DNA from: Erythrobacter sp. Alg231-14 | GTDB taxonomy: Bacteria; Pseudomonadota; Alphaproteobacteria; Sphingomonadales; Sphingomonadaceae | Assembly: GCF_900149685.1 (NCBI RefSeq) | Contig: NZ_LT702999.1 | Location: 2,542,001 to 2,606,000 of the forward strand | Direction: 5' to 3' | DNA length: 64,000 nt | Shown here: one piece after another, positions 63,209-64,000 of the stretch | Layout of the letters: each line of letters begins with the position of its first letter | Numbering within the stretch: the first letter of the stretch is position 1 | Notes under the pieces: model-generated | Databases searched by the model: none | Seen by the model: the letters and a program-made list of their open reading frames with translations, nothing else | Told to the model about the DNA's origin: nothing | Position numbers and translations under genes: made by a program

Positions 63209-63328
63209 TGAGAGGGCCCTTTTGAGGCTGTGAGTGAGGGAGACGTATTTCGAGACATGGACCGCATGTTACACGGTCCTAGATGAGAAAGTTTCGGTGC
63301 CATATCCGCCAAAGTGTCAGCCGCGTCA

Positions 63329-64000
63329 TCAGCCTTCGATCCGGCTGAAATCGGCGACATTATCAACGGCATTTGTGAAGCGGGACAAGAGGTTAAGTCG
63401 GGCTTCGCGCTTTGCTGGATCATCGTCATTGACCGTTACATCCTCAAAAAAAGCGTCGATAGGACCGCGCAATGTAGAAAGCGCGGCCATCGCATCTTTA
63501 AACCGCTCCTCGGATATTGCGGCCTCCGCCTTGGGCGCCGCATCGGCAAGAGCATCAATGAGAGCCTTTTCCGCGTTTTCCGGCGAGTAGGAAAGGTCTT
63601 TGCCAGACGGGTTTTCCGGCGCTTCCCACTTCTCTTTTTTCAGGATGTTCGCGGCGCGTTTGTAGCCTGCGAGCAGGTTGGTACCGTTGTCGGTTTCGAT
63701 GAAGGCTTGGAGGGCTTTTACGCGGGCGAGGAGGCGGACAAGATCATCTTCGCCGCCGAGCGCAAACACCGCGTCGATGAGATCGTGGCGAACGCCCGCT
63801 TCACGTTGTTGGACCTTGAGGCGGTCTGCAAAGAAGTCTCTCAATTCTCTCGACACTCTGTGCTGTTTAAAAAGGATTTCTTGGAGAAACGCTACCAAGC
63901 CCGCACTATCTCCCGGACGATCCAAAACCTCCCACTGAACTTCCAGTTCTTCAAAACGGTCTACCACTCTATTGTCAAAAAACCTGACCCGGATCTGATC
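63329..64000 (-). CDS. glyS: Glycyl-tRNA synthetase beta subunit (3' part, runs off the window)
   Basis: The C-terminal 223 residues of the GlyRS beta subunit. The frame is open to the window edge, so the start lies beyond 64000. The end carries the DALR-like tRNA-binding region: LLAGYKRAANILKKEKWEAP, then ISEERFKDAMAALSTLRGPI and DAFFEDVTVNDDDPAKREAR, and LLSRFTNAVDNVADFSRIEG at the terminus, all typical of GlyS. ppdK follows 120 bases downstream. Confidence 0.93.
   Translation of the reverse strand, partial: DQIRVRFFDNRVVDRFEELEVQWEVLDRPGDSAGLVAFLQEILFKQHRVSRELRDFFADRLKVQQREAGVRHDLIDAVFALGGEDDLVRLLARVKALQAFIETDNGTNLLAGYKRAANILKKEKWEAPENPSGKDLSYSPENAEKALIDALADAAPKAEAAISEERFKDAMAALSTLRGPIDAFFEDVTVNDDDPAKREARLNLLSRFTNAVDNVADFSRIEG

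Noticed and set aside
61472..63211. Two long plus-strand frames (283 and 294 codons) opposite ppdK
   Set aside because: They lie fully within the well-supported ppdK gene and show the His/Cys/Arg-rich composition of antisense reading.
1..64000. CRISPR arrays, insertion sequences, prophage genes, rRNA and tRNA genes
   Set aside because: No regularly spaced repeats, transposase, phage structural genes or tRNA/rRNA signatures were seen on either strand.

Overview
The window reads as a chromosomal segment of an alphaproteobacterium of the order Sphingomonadales, most likely a marine Erythrobacter-like member. This is inferred from gene content and neighbourhoods (hrcA-grpE divergent from rph-rdgB, hemW-xerC, the PHA regulator PhaR, a HisI without a fused HisE domain, an archaeal-type ProRS, ComF divergent from a BioC-like methyltransferase) and from the protein sequences themselves; no rRNA or tRNA gene is present to confirm it.

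Layout. 1-6.8 kb: rnr, a secreted M28 peptidase, a DUF805 membrane protein, proS and phaR, all on the minus strand. 6.8-12.1 kb: alr, an MHS-type MFS transporter, an IscU-like scaffold, cvpA and radA, also minus. 12.2-14.5 kb: a long patatin-like protein (plus). 14.5-17.7 kb: dnaK-dnaJ (minus), divergent from a PCu(A)C copper chaperone, a small HELTH metalloprotein and a crotonase. 20.1-21.8 kb: hrcA-grpE (minus), divergent from rph and rdgB. 23.3-26.0 kb: a CAP-domain protein divergent from hemW-xerC. 26.0-33.7 kb: an accessory block with a sulfotransferase, two glutathione S-transferases, a six-helix membrane protein, a LysR regulator, a MAPEG protein, a DUF1330 protein, a broken proline iminopeptidase, a LysE exporter divergent from an Lrp regulator, and ogt. 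33.7-37.1 kb: gshB, yraN, rsmI and an LpoA-like lipoprotein. 37.2-42.2 kb: parE, a small membrane protein, an ECF sigma factor with a membrane partner, and a serine hydrolase. 42.3-48.8 kb: MoxR ATPase, an exported protein, a soluble chemoreceptor, a VWA protein, a secretory lipase and a membrane protein. 48.8-55.6 kb: a NamZ-like muramidase, a DOMON-like protein, tyrS, a PilZ protein, an MFS exporter, cysK and an Asp/Asn beta-hydroxylase. 55.7-64 kb: acyl-CoA dehydrogenase, MerR regulator, hisI, comF, a methyltransferase, ppdK and the 3' part of glyS.

How it fits together. Most of the window is housekeeping: translation (proS, tyrS, glyS, rsmI), RNA decay (rnr, rph), proteostasis (dnaK, dnaJ, grpE, hrcA), DNA topology, repair and segregation (parE, radA, xerC), cell wall (alr, NamZ, LpoA-like) and carbon metabolism (ppdK, acyl-CoA dehydrogenase, phaR). 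The least ordinary part is 26.0-33.7 kb. Its glutathione enzymes are arranged around a LysR gene, and the same dyad, GCACC-N5-GGTGC, lies both in the LysR/GST divergent spacer and upstream of the MAPEG gene. That suggests a small LysR-controlled glutathione-conjugation regulon next to core gshB. Degenerate copies of one short intergenic repeat lie at both edges of the block, and a truncated iminopeptidase inside it marks a past rearrangement.
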